Positions 1-9,247 of a stretch of DNA of 64,000 bases are shown here, in pieces. The stretch's first letter is position 1, and each line of letters starts with the position of its first letter. A program made the position numbers and the translations under genes. The notes under the pieces were generated by a model. That model had not been told where the DNA came from, ran no database searches, and saw only the letters and a list, made by a program, of their open reading frames with translations. The DNA is from Chitinivorax tropicus (GTDB lineage Bacteria > Pseudomonadota > Gammaproteobacteria > Burkholderiales > SCOH01): NCBI RefSeq assembly GCF_014202905.1, contig NZ_JACHHY010000020.1, positions 1-64,000 on the forward strand, in the 5' to 3' direction.

Positions 1-89
1 CCGAGATCAAGACCGACAGCCGCCGTGTCATCGACTACCTGCTGTCCCCGATCAAGGAGGTCTTCAGTGAGGCTATTCGCGAGCGATGA
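1..89 (+). CDS. HlyD-family type I secretion adaptor, C-terminal end (partial)
   Basis: Only the last 28 codons are in the window, read in frame from base 3 to a TGA at 87-89. The tail RRVIDYLLSPIKEVFSEAIR followed by ER fits the conserved end of HlyD-type membrane fusion proteins, which close with a YLLSP motif and a terminal RER. These proteins link an inner-membrane ABC exporter to an outer-membrane TolC-like channel. The ABC exporter and the substrate would lie upstream of the window. The assignment rests on this short tail alone. Confidence 0.8.
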   Translation, partial: EIKTDSRRVIDYLLSPIKEVFSEAIRER

Positions 90-108
90 GGGGTAGATAT
101 GGCTGGTG

Positions 109-149
109 CCGCCCATCGCGCAGTTCAGGATGGGCTGTGCGATAGGCGG
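109..149 (+). other. Long imperfect hairpin downstream of the hlyD-like gene
   Basis: Bases 109-113 pair with 145-149, a C/A mismatch follows, and bases 115-123 pair with 135-143 with one G-T wobble. The loop is 11 bases. It starts 20 bases after the secretion-adaptor stop. No T-run follows, so it is not a textbook intrinsic terminator. It may stabilise the 3' end of the upstream transcript or block read-through into the next gene. Confidence 0.45.
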
Positions 150-344
150 GTGCAGGCCGCTTCCCATGTCGTGAGCGAGGGCTGATTGATCCGACACCCC
201 TGGTGCGGATTGCTCAGCAAATCGGGAAGTGCATTCGAGTTGTTGTAAATCGATTTTAAATTGTGCCTGCACATGAGGTGGTGGTCCGGATTCACGAGGG
301 AACCTGTCCGCAAGCCGCACTCTGTTCGGGTGGAAAGGCCCAGT

Positions 345-1325
345 ATGTTTAAAAAGCTTTCTTCTTTATTCCAACGCCCGGCTACCACCGATGAGAGCCC
401 AGTGGGGCATGTGATGTTGAACGGTGAAAAGGTTGCGGTAAGGCATTCCCAGTGGCCGAACCTCTACGCGCTGGGAGATAGCGGTAAGTTGAATGTCAGT
501 CGTACTGCATTTTTCCCGCCAAGCAATGGCTGCGTGGATTTGCAACCCGGCCAAGTCGAGCCAGTAGCGCGACTCTATCGTGAGTTTCTCGAAAACAGAG
601 CAGTGCTATTGCGTGGTATTTCGTCAACGCACTTTTCCTGGAATGGAGTCGTAGGAGATGGGATCGTCAAGTCCGGAGGGGATGCAGATATCCCCGAAGG
701 AACGATGACTGACAACCCGGATGAACCCAAGACCCGTTGGCTGCCCTCCGCACTCGAATCGGATCGGGGGGCGTTGGAGATGGTTTCAGGTATCTGCCTT
801 GGGAATCACAACGCGACCATGCGTGGTGCGATGGCACCAGACACCCAGCGGGACGATGTCCTGCTGGGCGCAATGTTACGTTTTGAAGCCGGGGTGGATC
901 GCAATCTGGCCATCAGTTATCTCTATGATGGTGAGATCGTGGTAAGGGGGCCGTTGGAGCGTGATGACTTCACCATCTCCCATCTGGTGGTAAGTGATAG
1001 CGGAAGCCCTTCTGGTTATAGCTCTGTGCCCTATGGTGGAACGGAGTGGGATGATGATCTGGGAACCGCTGCGCCATATGATGTGGCTGAGCAGGATGGG
1101 GAGATTTCCCGTGAAAGGACTCGGATGTGGATGGACGAGAGCGTCAAGAAAATGGCAAGCCTGCGTCAATCCCAAGCGATATCACCCGTTCCCGCCTTGC
1201 TTGCAGCGGATAGGTTGATCCAATCAATGGTCGGTATGCCCATTGCTGGGATGGGGGCGGAGCTGACACACAATCTGATGCCGGCCAAATCTACGGCGGT
1301 GGATCTGGTGCCCTCCCGGCTCTGA
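345..1325 (+). CDS. Hypothetical protein, 326 residues, unrecognised
   Basis: I do not recognise a family. The chosen ATG at 345 has a GGAAAGG ribosome site seven bases upstream; the open frame runs 28 codons further up without a better start. The protein begins with a short basic, hydrophobic segment (MFKKLSSLF) but has no convincing signal peptide or membrane helix. It is rich in Asp, Gly and Ser in the middle and shows no RTX nonapeptides. It lies 255 bases after a type I secretion adaptor gene and is followed by a good terminator, so it appears to be a single transcription unit. A link with the exporter is possible only by position. Confidence 0.6.
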   Translation: MFKKLSSLFQRPATTDESPVGHVMLNGEKVAVRHSQWPNLYALGDSGKLNVSRTAFFPPSNGCVDLQPGQVEPVARLYREFLENRAVLLRGISSTHFSWNGVVGDGIVKSGGDADIPEGTMTDNPDEPKTRWLPSALESDRGALEMVSGICLGNHNATMRGAMAPDTQRDDVLLGAMLRFEAGVDRNLAISYLYDGEIVVRGPLERDDFTISHLVVSDSGSPSGYSSVPYGGTEWDDDLGTAAPYDVAEQDGEISRERTRMWMDESVKKMASLRQSQAISPVPALLAADRLIQSMVGMPIAGMGAELTHNLMPAKSTAVDLVPSRL

Positions 1326-1360
1326 GCGGTTGCCCAACGCCTCGATGGTGTATAGGACAG

Positions 1361-1400
1361 CCGCCCTGTTGGTGATCAGCCAATAGGGCGGTTTGTTTTG
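1361..1400 (+). terminator. Intrinsic terminator after the 326-residue hypothetical gene
   Basis: CCGCCCTGTTGG at 1361-1372 pairs with CCAATAGGGCGG at 1380-1391, giving twelve pairs with one G-T wobble and a seven-base loop. The downstream tract is tttgttttg. It lies 35 bases after the stop at 1325 and faces the convergent acyltransferase gene. Confidence 0.75.
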
Positions 1401-1471
1401 TGAAGGGGTATCGGGCCTTGGCTTGGTTGACGTGACTTCATGGCCTGTGTCATCCCGGTCTGGGTGGCAGG

Positions 1472-2578
1472 CTATGGGGCGTTTTGCTGGGCCACTGGGT
1501 TCGTCTGCAATGGCAGGTATGCATTCAGCCACTTTTTCAATTGGTCCTTTTGTTGCTCGGTCACCCGGCCAAGCAAAATGGTGCAGACCAAGGTGATGAA
1601 TACGATCATCAAATAGTAAGTGATGTGTCGTCGATCACCCGGAATGGCCATGTGCCAGAAGAACAGAATGGGTAGGTGAAACAAGTAGATCGAGAAGGTA
1701 TAGCTGGATGCCTGACGAATCGCCCCTCCGGCGTATTTGAAACAACCGGCGAATTGATCCGCAATGGCGCGAAAGCCCAGGAAGCTGGCGCTGATGATCA
1801 GCGCCAACAGGTAATCGCCCAGGAAATGCTTGGAAAAGTGCAGGCGTGTGTAAAGCCAAGTGCCCAGCCATTGTTCGGTGTGCTTCGATAGGATTTTGCC
1901 GATATCCCACCACTGGTATGCCAGAATGCCAGCCAGCGAGCCAAGCCAGAGCAGCCAGCCAGCTGTCTTGGCAATGCGGTGGCCTGCCCGCCAGTGATAC
2001 AACACCACGCCCAGCAGCCAGATCGGTGCCAGCAACAGGATTTTCGGGCCTATCACCAACGCAGCCAAGCCCAGCCACGGCCAACGGCGGTGAGCAGGGG
2101 CAAAGCTCCAGATGGAAAACAGCAGGTAATACGCCATTTCATAGCACAGCGACCAATACGCAGAGTTGGAAAAAGGCATGATTGAGATCAGCCACAGCTC
2201 GTTGGTGAAGGTCAGGCTGGCTGCGATACGGATCAGACCATAATCGTGGGTTGTCACATCGCCCGCGTAAAAGGCCGGGGCAAACTGGCTGCCGGCCCAG
2301 TCCATGATCGGGGCCAGCAAGGTGGCGGGCAGGGCTACCGAGTAGATACGTGCCAGACGGCTGATCCAATACGTGCGGGCGGTATTCTCCTTGGTGTCGG
2401 CCACATATGCGATGACATAGCCGGACAGCAGGAAAAAGACGATCACCGCGTTGTGCCCAAAGGACTGGGGTAACAGGCTGGTTTCAACTAGGCTGCGCAT
2501 ATTGGCGTGAGAGAGCAACACCGCCAAGGCAGCAAGCAGGCGCAGCAGATCCAGATAGAGCGAAAAATGTCGGTTCAT
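1472..2578 (-). CDS. Acyltransferase family 3 (OafA/YrhL-like) membrane protein
   Basis: The 368-residue protein is hydrophobic throughout with about ten membrane segments. It carries hallmarks of acyltransferase-3 proteins: the N-terminal DLLRLLAALAVLLSHA segment with the conserved His, the FFLLSGYVIAY motif near residue 50, and an RLARIYSVALPATL segment. Members transfer acetyl or other acyl groups from the cytoplasmic side to surface polysaccharides or other acceptors. The gene starts 44 bases after the 2-oxoglutarate oxygenase gene on the same strand, so the two are probably co-transcribed. The acceptor cannot be read from the sequence. Confidence 0.88.
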   Translation of the reverse strand: MNRHFSLYLDLLRLLAALAVLLSHANMRSLVETSLLPQSFGHNAVIVFFLLSGYVIAYVADTKENTARTYWISRLARIYSVALPATLLAPIMDWAGSQFAPAFYAGDVTTHDYGLIRIAASLTFTNELWLISIMPFSNSAYWSLCYEMAYYLLFSIWSFAPAHRRWPWLGLAALVIGPKILLLAPIWLLGVVLYHWRAGHRIAKTAGWLLWLGSLAGILAYQWWDIGKILSKHTEQWLGTWLYTRLHFSKHFLGDYLLALIISASFLGFRAIADQFAGCFKYAGGAIRQASSYTFSIYLFHLPILFFWHMAIPGDRRHITYYLMIVFITLVCTILLGRVTEQQKDQLKKWLNAYLPLQTNPVAQQNAP

Positions 2579-2622
2579 GCACGTCCTGTGCGAGAGGGGG
2601 CAGCGGATCTGCCCGTCTGGGA

Positions 2623-3531
2623 TCAGATGCCTTTGCGTCTGGCTTCGAAGCGCTCACTGGCGAGTGCGGTCGCGTGACCGACCGCCGTGCTGACATGGCG
2701 GCGCCAGGCGTTGAATGAAAGCGGGTTTTCCACCTTACGGGCCAATAGCTGGCCGGGAATTCTGGTCAATGCATACAGTTTTTCCGGCAGCTTACGTTTG
2801 GCGATCATCAGGCCGCGGAAGTTTGTCCACCACCAGTCTGACTGTTGCATGAACTCTTCCAGTCGTGGCACGCCAAAGCCTGGGTGGTAAAGGTTGAAGG
2901 CGATGGTGATGCGCTGGGTGTCGCCACCATATACTTCCACCGAATGCATCAGGCTGGCTGGGAACATCAACATGCGCCCGTTGCGAGGCGTCATCAGATA
3001 ATCACGCCGTAGTGGGTCTGCATTCTGGTTGGTGTCGATCGCAACGCGTGTCCAGTCCTCAAATCGGGTGCGGCCCCCGCCGGCGTGGCCAGATTCGATA
3101 TCCCCGACGTTGACGTAATAGACCCCGGAGAAAAAGGAATGTCGGCCCAGGTGATCGTGGGTGCGGTTGAAATGTCCTTTTTCATTGACATTGGCCCAGG
3201 CGCGGATTTTCCAGCCACTGTCGAATGCCGGGTCATCACGGCCAATCTGTCGGATCACATATTCTTTCACCAGGGTCAGGATACGTGCTATCAGCTGCTG
3301 GGTGGCTGGGTCTCCCCATTCCTGCAGATTGGTATCGGACTGCCAGCCGCCACGATTGGTCTTGACCACGCCGGTCGTCGTCTCGCGCTTTTGTAGGACA
3401 ACATCGCGCAAAGCCTCATTCAGTGCTTGGCTGTCTGGCCAATCAAAATAGATGACGGGCGATGGGAACAGCAGTTCAAGCGTTGCTGTTGACACATTGG
3501 CTTGGTTGTCGAGCTGTGTATGCGCGTTCAT
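2623..3531 (-). CDS. Putative 2-oxoglutarate/Fe(II) oxygenase (TIGR02466-like)
   Basis: This 302-residue protein resembles the TIGR02466 group of putative 2OG-Fe(II) oxygenases. The jelly-roll core is seen around residues 105-215: WKIRAWANVN, a His-Asp-His cluster at 125-127, SGVYYVN, then MFPASLMHSVEVY with His196 and an Arg at 207 suited to binding the 2-oxoglutarate carboxylate. An extra C-terminal part of about 80 basic residues lies beyond the core. A perfect TATAAT (minus strand of 3574-3579) lies about 45 bases upstream of the start. It leads a two-gene unit with the acyltransferase. The substrate is unknown; hydroxylation is family inference. Confidence 0.8.
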   Translation of the reverse strand: MNAHTQLDNQANVSTATLELLFPSPVIYFDWPDSQALNEALRDVVLQKRETTTGVVKTNRGGWQSDTNLQEWGDPATQQLIARILTLVKEYVIRQIGRDDPAFDSGWKIRAWANVNEKGHFNRTHDHLGRHSFFSGVYYVNVGDIESGHAGGGRTRFEDWTRVAIDTNQNADPLRRDYLMTPRNGRMLMFPASLMHSVEVYGGDTQRITIAFNLYHPGFGVPRLEEFMQQSDWWWTNFRGLMIAKRKLPEKLYALTRIPGQLLARKVENPLSFNAWRRHVSTAVGHATALASERFEARRKGI

Positions 3532-3907
3532 GATTGTGTGGTTGCCTTCAGATGGGCAGGGTTTTATCTAAATATTATAAAAATCTTATACTTAAGTAAC
3601 CTTCGCTTGACGCGAGCATAGAGCAATCATTGCATGGCTGCAATATGGCGGTGGGTGATCAGGGGGCGGGAAAATAGAATGGTAGTGGCGAGGGATCAAA
3701 GGTCTGGAGCGCAATGGATTGATTTTGTTGATGCGCTGTGGGCTGGCTTGTTTGTGTTGCACGGCAGCCTGGTTATAAAAACTGAGGCAATATCGGCCTC
3801 GAAAAAAGAAAACGCCCGATGAGAACATCGGGCGTCAAAACCTGGATAAGGTTGCTTGGCGTAGTGGATAAGCGTATCAACCTTGTTCAGGATGGGGCAT
3901 CATGCGC
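3532..3907. other. Intergenic region with oxygenase promoter and receptor terminator
   Basis: This 376-base gap holds a -10 candidate for the oxygenase gene near 3574-3579 and the terminator of the TonB receptor gene near 3802-3835. I see no convincing gene between them; the short frames present have no family resemblance. Confidence 0.6.
3802..3835 (-). terminator. Intrinsic terminator of the TonB-dependent receptor gene
   Basis: On the plus strand CGCCCGATG (3813-3821) pairs perfectly with CATCGGGCG (3826-3834) around a four-base AGAA loop, with one more A-T pair outside. Read on the minus strand the stem is followed by ttttcttttttc, a strong U-tract. It lies about 75 bases downstream of the receptor stop. 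Confidence 0.9.
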
Positions 3908-6535
3908 TTATTTGAACTGGTACCGTGCATTGGCGTAGAAGATACGTCCGATCCGGTCTGTTGTGGCACCAGCAAAGCTGTCTAGATTGATCAGGAACGG
4001 CGGGGTCTTATTGAATAGGTTCTTGATCCCGGCGTTCAAGGTCAGACTGCGGATACCACGATAGTTGAAGTTCGCATCGAAGATGGTGTAGGCACCGACC
4101 TGTCCATCAAGGCTTGGATCGACAAAACGTGGGTCGGATACATCCAGTGTCCGTGCAACGGTTTTGGCCTTGAGCGAGCCATCCCAAGCTTTGTTCGAAT
4201 AAGTGATGGTGAACGCATTGCGCCATCTCGGGGTGTCATAGCCACCAACGCGATTTGAGGTTGGGCCGTCTTCAACAGTCGATTGCTCTAAATGCAGCAG
4301 GTTGTTGAAGTCATCCCGCAACGTCAGCTTACCCCATTCGCCCAGGGAAATATCGTAGCGCAGCTCCAGATCGTAACCTTCGACATCTGTGCGGCCAACA
4401 TTTCGGTAAGGGCGCAGCATTCTGAACAGACGACCGCGCTCCAGGCCCGGGAAGCGTGCTTCGAGCGCCTTGTTACGGGGGTCACGTTCGATCAGACGCG
4501 CCAGTGCTGGGTCTTTGTCTTCGTTATCCAGCATGTACTGGGCATCCAGAAGCTGGACGGTGTCTCTTTGCAGGATACGGAACCAATCCAGGCTGGCGTA
4601 GAGATTCTGCGTGGGTTGCAGGGCGATCCCGAACGACATGTTCTTGGATTTCTCGGCTTGCAGATCTTTGTTGCCAACCAGTTTTTCCTCTGGGAAATAA
4701 ACGCATTGCGCTTTGGTCAGCTTCAGCGGACGGCATCTTACCCAGTCAGCAACGCCAGCGTTGAATGACTTGGTCTCCTTCATGTAGAGCTGGGGCAGTG
4801 TAGGCGCCTTGAACGATGTAGTGATGCCGCCTCTGACCAGTACTTGATCAGATGGCTTGAACAGCATCGCCAGTTTCGGGTTGGTGGTGCCACCGAAATC
4901 GCTGTAACGGTCATGGCGTGCAGCCAGCTGGATCTCCAATTGCTTGATTGGTGTCAGGCTGAATTCACCATAGATGGAGTGCAGCTTACGATCACCTTCG
5001 CTTCTTGTGCCGCCCCAGTTCTCAATGTTGTTGGCGGCCAGTTGGGCATCGGGGATATCTGCCATTTTTTCCTTGCTGGTGCTGGCGCCCCAGGCAAAGC
5101 CGACTGAGCCTTCGCCCAGCTTGAAGAGTTCACCATTGGACATCTTGACATCGGCCACTCTGATCTCTGAAGTGGCTTCGCGGTGCACATCAGTCAACAA
5201 TGGTCTGACCAGCTCATCAGGGTTCCATGCGGCAAAGGGGTCATATCCACCATTGAAGTAGGCATCCAGCACCTTATCTTTCAACAATTGCTTGTAGTCG
5301 ATGGAGGTGATTTTGTTCTTGCTGTAATACAGTGCAGATTCAAGATCCCAATTACCAAAGGTGGAGCGGATGCCGATCAGGCCACGGCTCATATCGGACG
5401 TGGTTTTGTTGCTGCTGATCCCTGCCTCATAGACGGCACGGAATACCTGCAACCGCTTGCTGTTGGTGATGCCGTTGATCTCCGAGCGATACGCGGCGTC
5501 GCCAGGAGCTAGCATATGTGAGGTACCTGTTTCTATGGAGCGATAGCCGGTGTCGTAGTCGGTGACGTTGCGATTCAAGGCCAGCTCAGCGAACAGCTGC
5601 GTGTCGCTGCCTAGCTTCTGGTTATAGAGGGCTGCCACAGTAGTACGGGTTGCCCGAGGTTGCAGCTGAGCAAAGTCTGCGCTCTCATAGCGGCAGTAGG
5701 TGTCACCCCGATCATCAGTTGCGATCCGGTCTGCAGGACAGCCTGGCATCGCCTCGCGGAAGGGAGCCTCATCAAACCGCATGAAGCTGCCGGGGAAGAT
5801 ATTGGTCGCTCGACCATCTGCGCCGCCGTACTTTCTACGGTCAGCCGATTTGGTCAGTGTGTGTTTTTTGCTGAATGTGGGCTCGCGATGGTAGGCATCC
5901 ACTGTCACCAGCAAGTTACGGCCATCTTCTTCGAGGTTGCCAAAGCCGCCTGTCAGGTTGGTGGACAGCTCCTGGGTGTCGCCATCCAATGTGGCGCCTG
6001 TACCCACCGATGCCTCAAAGCCTTGGTAATTGCGACGGGTTTTGAAGTTGATCACCCCAGCGACCGCATCAGAACCATAGATGGCGGATGCGCCATCTTT
6101 GAGGATTTCGACCTGTTCAATGGCCGACACCGGCAGGCTGTTCAGATCGACGAAGGTGATATCTGCGCCCAATGCGAAGGCGTAGTTGGCGATCCGCCGA
6201 CCATTCAACAGCACCAGAACGTTCTTCGAACCCAGCCCCCGCATGCTGGCGGCAGCTGCGCCAACAGCGTATGAACCATTGTCATCGCCAGTGAAAAAAC
6301 CGCTGACGACAGGCAGCTGACCCAGCAATTCAACCACGGTGGTGGCACCGGTCTTTTCGATTTCGGCGCGCTTGATAGTGACGACCGGAGCTGGGCCTTC
6401 TTTGTTGATGCGCTTGATGCTTGAGCCAACGACTTCAATGCGTTCTGCTTTTTTTGGTGCGTCGTCAGCCAGTGTTTGGTAGGAAGCGGTCAACAGACCC
6501 GCCGTGGCCAGTGCTAAGGAAATAGGTTTGAGTCT
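3908..6535 (-). CDS. TonB-dependent outer-membrane receptor
   Basis: This is an 875-residue TonB-dependent receptor. I chose the GTG at 6535 because it has a GAGGG site just upstream and gives a clean signal peptide (RLKPISLALATAGLLTASYQ, then TLA, cut before DDAPKK). The plug domain spans roughly residues 30-160 with a conserved LLNGRR segment and EILKDGASAIYGSDAVAGVI. The rest is a beta-barrel ending in RYQFK. Such receptors import siderophores, cobalamin, sugars or other scarce ligands with energy from TonB. The ligand is not evident, and no Fur box or riboswitch was seen. An upstream ATG would add about 40 unlikely residues. Confidence 0.9.
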   Translation of the reverse strand, partial: RLKPISLALATAGLLTASYQTLADDAPKKAERIEVVGSSIKRINKEGPAPVVTIKRAEIEKTGATTVVELLGQLPVVSGFFTGDDNGSYAVGAAAASMRGLGSKNVLVLLNGRRIANYAFALGADITFVDLNSLPVSAIEQVEILKDGASAIYGSDAVAGVINFKTRRNYQGFEASVGTGATLDGDTQELSTNLTGGFGNLEEDGRNLLVTVDAYHREPTFSKKHTLTKSADRRKYGGADGRATNIFPGSFMRFDEAPFREAMPGCPADRIATDDRGDTYCRYESADFAQLQPRATRTTVAALYNQKLGSDTQLFAELALNRNVTDYDTGYRSIETGTSHMLAPGDAAYRSEINGITNSKRLQVFRAVYEAGISSNKTTSDMSRGLIGIRSTFGNWDLESALYYSKNKITSIDYKQLLKDKVLDAYFNGGYDPFAAWNPDELVRPLLTDVHREATSEIRVADVKMSNGELFKLGEGSVGFAWGASTSKEKMADIPDAQLAANNIENWGGTRSEGDRKLHSIYGEFSLTPIKQLEIQLAARHDRYSDFGGTTNPKLAMLFKPSDQVLVRGGITTSFKAPTLPQLYMKETKSFNAGVADWVRCRPLKLTKAQCVYFPEEKLVGNKDLQAEKSKNMSFGIALQPTQNLYASLDWFRILQRDTVQLLDAQYMLDNEDKDPALARLIERDPRNKALEARFPGLERGRLFRMLRPYRNVGRTDVEGYDLELRYDISLGEWGKLTLRDDFNNLLHLEQSTVEDGPTSNRVGGYDTPRWRNAFTITYSNKAWDGSLKAKTVARTLDVSDPRFVDPSLDGQVGAYTIFDANFNYRGIRSLTLNAGIKNLFNKTPPFLINLDSFAGATTDRIGRIFYANARYQFK

Positions 6536-7066
6536 CACGTGTCCCTCTTCAACTCTCTTTTGATGCGATAGAAACATGCCTTCCGTGCAGAAGGGCATCG
6601 ACAGCCAGAGATCGATAAAGAGGCGTTCAAGCGTAGAGCATGATGTGATGATCATGTCGGCTTGACTGGTGAGTTTGTATATTTATTTAATCCAATATAA
6701 AGATGGAATGATTGCGTAGTGGTTATATTCCATTTTTCATATGGATTTGTACGTTGATTACCTTCGGTGGGTATTCAATCGTCTCCTCGATCCCTGCTGA
6801 TTGACAACCTAACATATGTAATTGGTAATGTAAAATGCATGATGCAACGCTATCTTACTTTACTGTCTGTCAAGTAGCCCCCGCCATCGCAGTTTAAAAT
6901 AGCTACATGGCGATATTCTTGTAAGAAAACATCGCAGAATGCGTATTTTTGAGCAGAAAGCCTAATTTTGGGATATCCGGGCCGGGTCTGCACCTGCTGG
7001 GGGCGCACATGATCTGTTTCATCAAGCCGGGTTGTAGGCATTGCATCGAGCGGCAGCGCTTGGGTG
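6536..7066. other. Intergenic region upstream of the TonB receptor
   Basis: This stretch lies between the UDG stop and the receptor start, both on the minus strand. About 6660-6850 is conspicuously A+T-rich and is the likely promoter region for the receptor, but no -35/-10 pair stands out. I see no gene and no clear terminator for the UDG gene. Confidence 0.5.
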
Positions 7067-7945
7067 TCATTGCTGGAATGTCTGCCGCGCCAAGCACAGA
7101 TCTTCCCAGGCTTTGGCTTTGTCGGGCAGATTCCGCAGCAGATAGGCAGGGTGGTAGGTGATGATCAGTGGGCGGCCATGGTACTGGTGCACTTGACCGC
7201 GCAGGCTGCCAATGCGAGCGTCGCTCTTGGTCAGGCTTTGTGCTGCAAAGCGGCCCAGAGCAATGATGATCTTCGGCTGGATCAATTCGATCTGACGTAA
7301 CAGAAATGGCTCGCATTGGGCGACTTCATGCGGGTCAGGGTCTCGATTTTGAGGAGGGCGGCATTTGAGCACATTGGCGATGAACACATTGTCACCCCGC
7401 TTCAGGCCAATGGAGGCCAGCATGTTGTCGAGCAGCTTGCCAGCTGGGCCGACAAACGGCTCGCCCCGTCTGTCCTCTTCGCCGCCAGGCGCTTCGCCGA
7501 CAATTAGCCAATCTGCCTGCGGATCGCCCACGCCAAAGACGGTGTTCTTGCGTGATTCACACAGGCGACAGGCGCGGCATCCGGCGATCTCTTGCTGTAG
7601 CGTCGGCCAGTCAAGCTGTTGGATATGCGCTGTGCGGGCAGTCGCGAGCGGCAATGCTTCCGCAGTGGTCTGCGGAGTGGCCACGCGTGGGGGCGCAACA
7701 CGGGGTGGCGGGGTGCCAATGCGGGTGGGCGGACTGGCAGGTGCGCGAGCCGGGGCCCTTGCCGACGGTGTGCTGCCAGGTGAATTGGCCGGGGCGGACT
7801 CGATCGGTGCAATAGGGGCAGGTGTCTCGACTTCGGTCAGGGCCTCTGCAAAAGGTGATCCGTCATCCAGATCATCACCTTGGTCACGCAGACGCCAAAT
7901 CGGGCCCAGGCCCATCTCTTTGAGCAACAGATGCCGCCGGATCAC
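7067..7945 (-). CDS. Family 4 uracil-DNA glycosylase with proline-rich N-terminal extension
   Basis: The enzyme removes uracil from DNA in base-excision repair. Residues 105-292 form the family 4 catalytic domain: GEAPG at 150-154, the KCRPP segment at 194-198, and HPAYLL at 265-270. Four cysteines at 123, 126, 195 and 211 have the spacing known for the [4Fe-4S] ligands of thermophilic family 4 enzymes (gaps of 3, 69 and 16). Residues 40-95 are a low-complexity Pro/Ala linker; the first 25 residues look folded, so the protein is longer than minimal family members. It overlaps rimI by four bases (ATGA) and is the last gene of tsaB-rimI-UDG. Confidence 0.92.
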   Translation of the reverse strand: MIRRHLLLKEMGLGPIWRLRDQGDDLDDGSPFAEALTEVETPAPIAPIESAPANSPGSTPSARAPARAPASPPTRIGTPPPRVAPPRVATPQTTAEALPLATARTAHIQQLDWPTLQQEIAGCRACRLCESRKNTVFGVGDPQADWLIVGEAPGGEEDRRGEPFVGPAGKLLDNMLASIGLKRGDNVFIANVLKCRPPQNRDPDPHEVAQCEPFLLRQIELIQPKIIIALGRFAAQSLTKSDARIGSLRGQVHQYHGRPLIITYHPAYLLRNLPDKAKAWEDLCLARQTFQQ

Positions 7946-8385
7946 AACAGCAGCTCCATCAACACGGCGTGCTCACGGCCTTGTTTGGCGGGGTAATAGT
8001 GTTTCCGCTCGCCGGTACGGTTGAAGCCAGCAGCGTGGTAAAGCGTCTGCGCGATGATGTTGGAGTCCCGCACTTCCAGCAGCATGACGGTCGAGCCATG
8101 CTGGCGGCTGGCTTCCACCGCGAAATCCAGCAGTGCCCTGCCTAGCCCTTTGCCTTGGTATGGTTTGGCGATGCTGATGTTCAGCAGGTGTGCTTCGTCA
8201 ACGATATATTGCAACAGGCAATAGCCGACCAGAGTGTCTCCGCATCGGGCGATCCAGCCATGATGTCCCGCTTTGAGTGAGTCCAGGAAATTGCCGTGGG
8301 TCCAAGGGTAGGGATAGATCTCGTTTTCAATGGCCAGGATCGGATCGAGATCGGTGGCTTGCATGCGAATGAATTCAAGCTTCAT
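7942..8385 (-). CDS. rimI: Ribosomal protein S18-alanine N-acetyltransferase
   Basis: This 147-residue GNAT protein matches RimI, which acetylates the N-terminal alanine of S18. It shows [12 protein letters not shown] near the start, [20 protein letters not shown] with the acetyl-CoA Q/RxGxG/A loop around residues 75-85, and LEVRDSN with YHAAGF and RKHYYP near the end. It overlaps tsaB by four bases upstream and the UDG gene by four bases downstream, so the three are translationally coupled. Confidence 0.93.
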   Translation of the reverse strand: MKLEFIRMQATDLDPILAIENEIYPYPWTHGNFLDSLKAGHHGWIARCGDTLVGYCLLQYIVDEAHLLNISIAKPYQGKGLGRALLDFAVEASRQHGSTVMLLEVRDSNIIAQTLYHAAGFNRTGERKHYYPAKQGREHAVLMELLL

Positions 8386-9062
8386 TTGCGGGGCTGCTCG
8401 TGAATGGTCAGCGCAACCTTGTCACGCAAATACAGCAGGGTTGCTTCATGGGCGGGCACCCCTCGCCCGGCTGTCAGCTCGATGGCAGCCAATTCGGCAA
8501 TGGCGCTGGCGTGCGGGAAGCGGTTGTCGTCAACCGAGTCGAGCTGTGTGCCATATGTCGCGTGCAGGCTGTCGGCAAATGCCTGGAAGCCGCTGCCGAC
8601 GCCATGCCAGCGGGCGTCAGGCAGTGCGGGTGTCGTGCCAGGATCATACAAACCAGGTGCGATCACGGTTTGCCACCCACCTTCATGCCGCTCATAGGCC
8701 GCGAAGTACATCTGGTTCATGCGGGCATCAATGCTGCTGATGACGTGATCGTGGCCGGTGTGTTGAGCCAGGGCCAACAGGCTGTTGATGCCAACCACTG
8801 GCAGTTGATGTGCAAAGGCCAAGCCTTGGATCAAACCACAGCCGATGCGCAAACCGGTGAAAGAGCCCGGGCCGTTGCCAAATGCCAAGCCATCCAGTGC
8901 CGCCAATGTCAGGCCGGATTCATCCAGAACGTCGCGAACCATCGGGAGTGTCAATTCAGAATGTTTTTGCCCGACGCGGCAATCATGGCTGGTCACGATG
9001 CCATCATGCCACACGGCGACCGAGAGGAATTCTGTTGAAGTGTCGAGAGCTAAGAGTTTCAC
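8382..9062 (-). CDS. tsaB: tRNA N6-threonylcarbamoyladenosine biosynthesis protein TsaB
   Basis: The 226-residue protein belongs to the ASKHA-fold TsaB family, partner of TsaD and TsaE in making t6A37 on ANN-decoding tRNAs. It opens with MKLLALDTSTEFLSVAV and carries GNGPGSFTGLRIG around residues 63-75, both diagnostic. The start ATG is followed directly by LLALDTS, the usual N-terminus. It heads the tsaB-rimI-UDG operon. Confidence 0.95.
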   Translation of the reverse strand: MKLLALDTSTEFLSVAVWHDGIVTSHDCRVGQKHSELTLPMVRDVLDESGLTLAALDGLAFGNGPGSFTGLRIGCGLIQGLAFAHQLPVVGINSLLALAQHTGHDHVISSIDARMNQMYFAAYERHEGGWQTVIAPGLYDPGTTPALPDARWHGVGSGFQAFADSLHATYGTQLDSVDDNRFPHASAIAELAAIELTAGRGVPAHEATLLYLRDKVALTIHEQPRK

Positions 9063-9192
9063 GGGGCGATTGTACCACTTGAGGCAGGCACGCTAAACCC
9101 AGATTGTAGTAGGGTCATTAGAATCGGTGATGGATATGGATTCGCAAATAGGTTTTTTTTCCAGCAGCCCAGGCCAAACCGCGCTAGAGTGT

Positions 9193-9247
9193 GCCGAAAC
9201 CATCCGGGTGGTGGCATGGTTTCGGCGCGAGACATGAAGCCGCGCCG
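9193..9247 (+). promoter_or_regulatory. Two mutually exclusive hairpins in the leader of the GGDEF gene
   Basis: GCCGAAACCAT (9193-9203) pairs perfectly with ATGGTTTCGGC (9216-9226). CGGCGCG (9223-9229) pairs perfectly with CGCGCCG (9241-9247). The two stems share 9223-9226, so only one can form in full. Both lie 60-115 bases before the ATG at 9307. The layout resembles an attenuator or riboswitch, but I could not match it to a known class, including the c-di-GMP GEMM motif. Confidence 0.4.

Noticed and set aside
5660-6274. 204-codon plus-strand frame within the TonB receptor gene
   Set aside because: It is antisense to conserved plug-domain sequence and has a composition typical of shadow frames.
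9193-9247. c-di-GMP (GEMM) riboswitch before the GGDEF gene
   Set aside because: The conserved GEMM core bases and tetraloop-receptor pair could not be found, so it is listed only as an unclassified structured leader.
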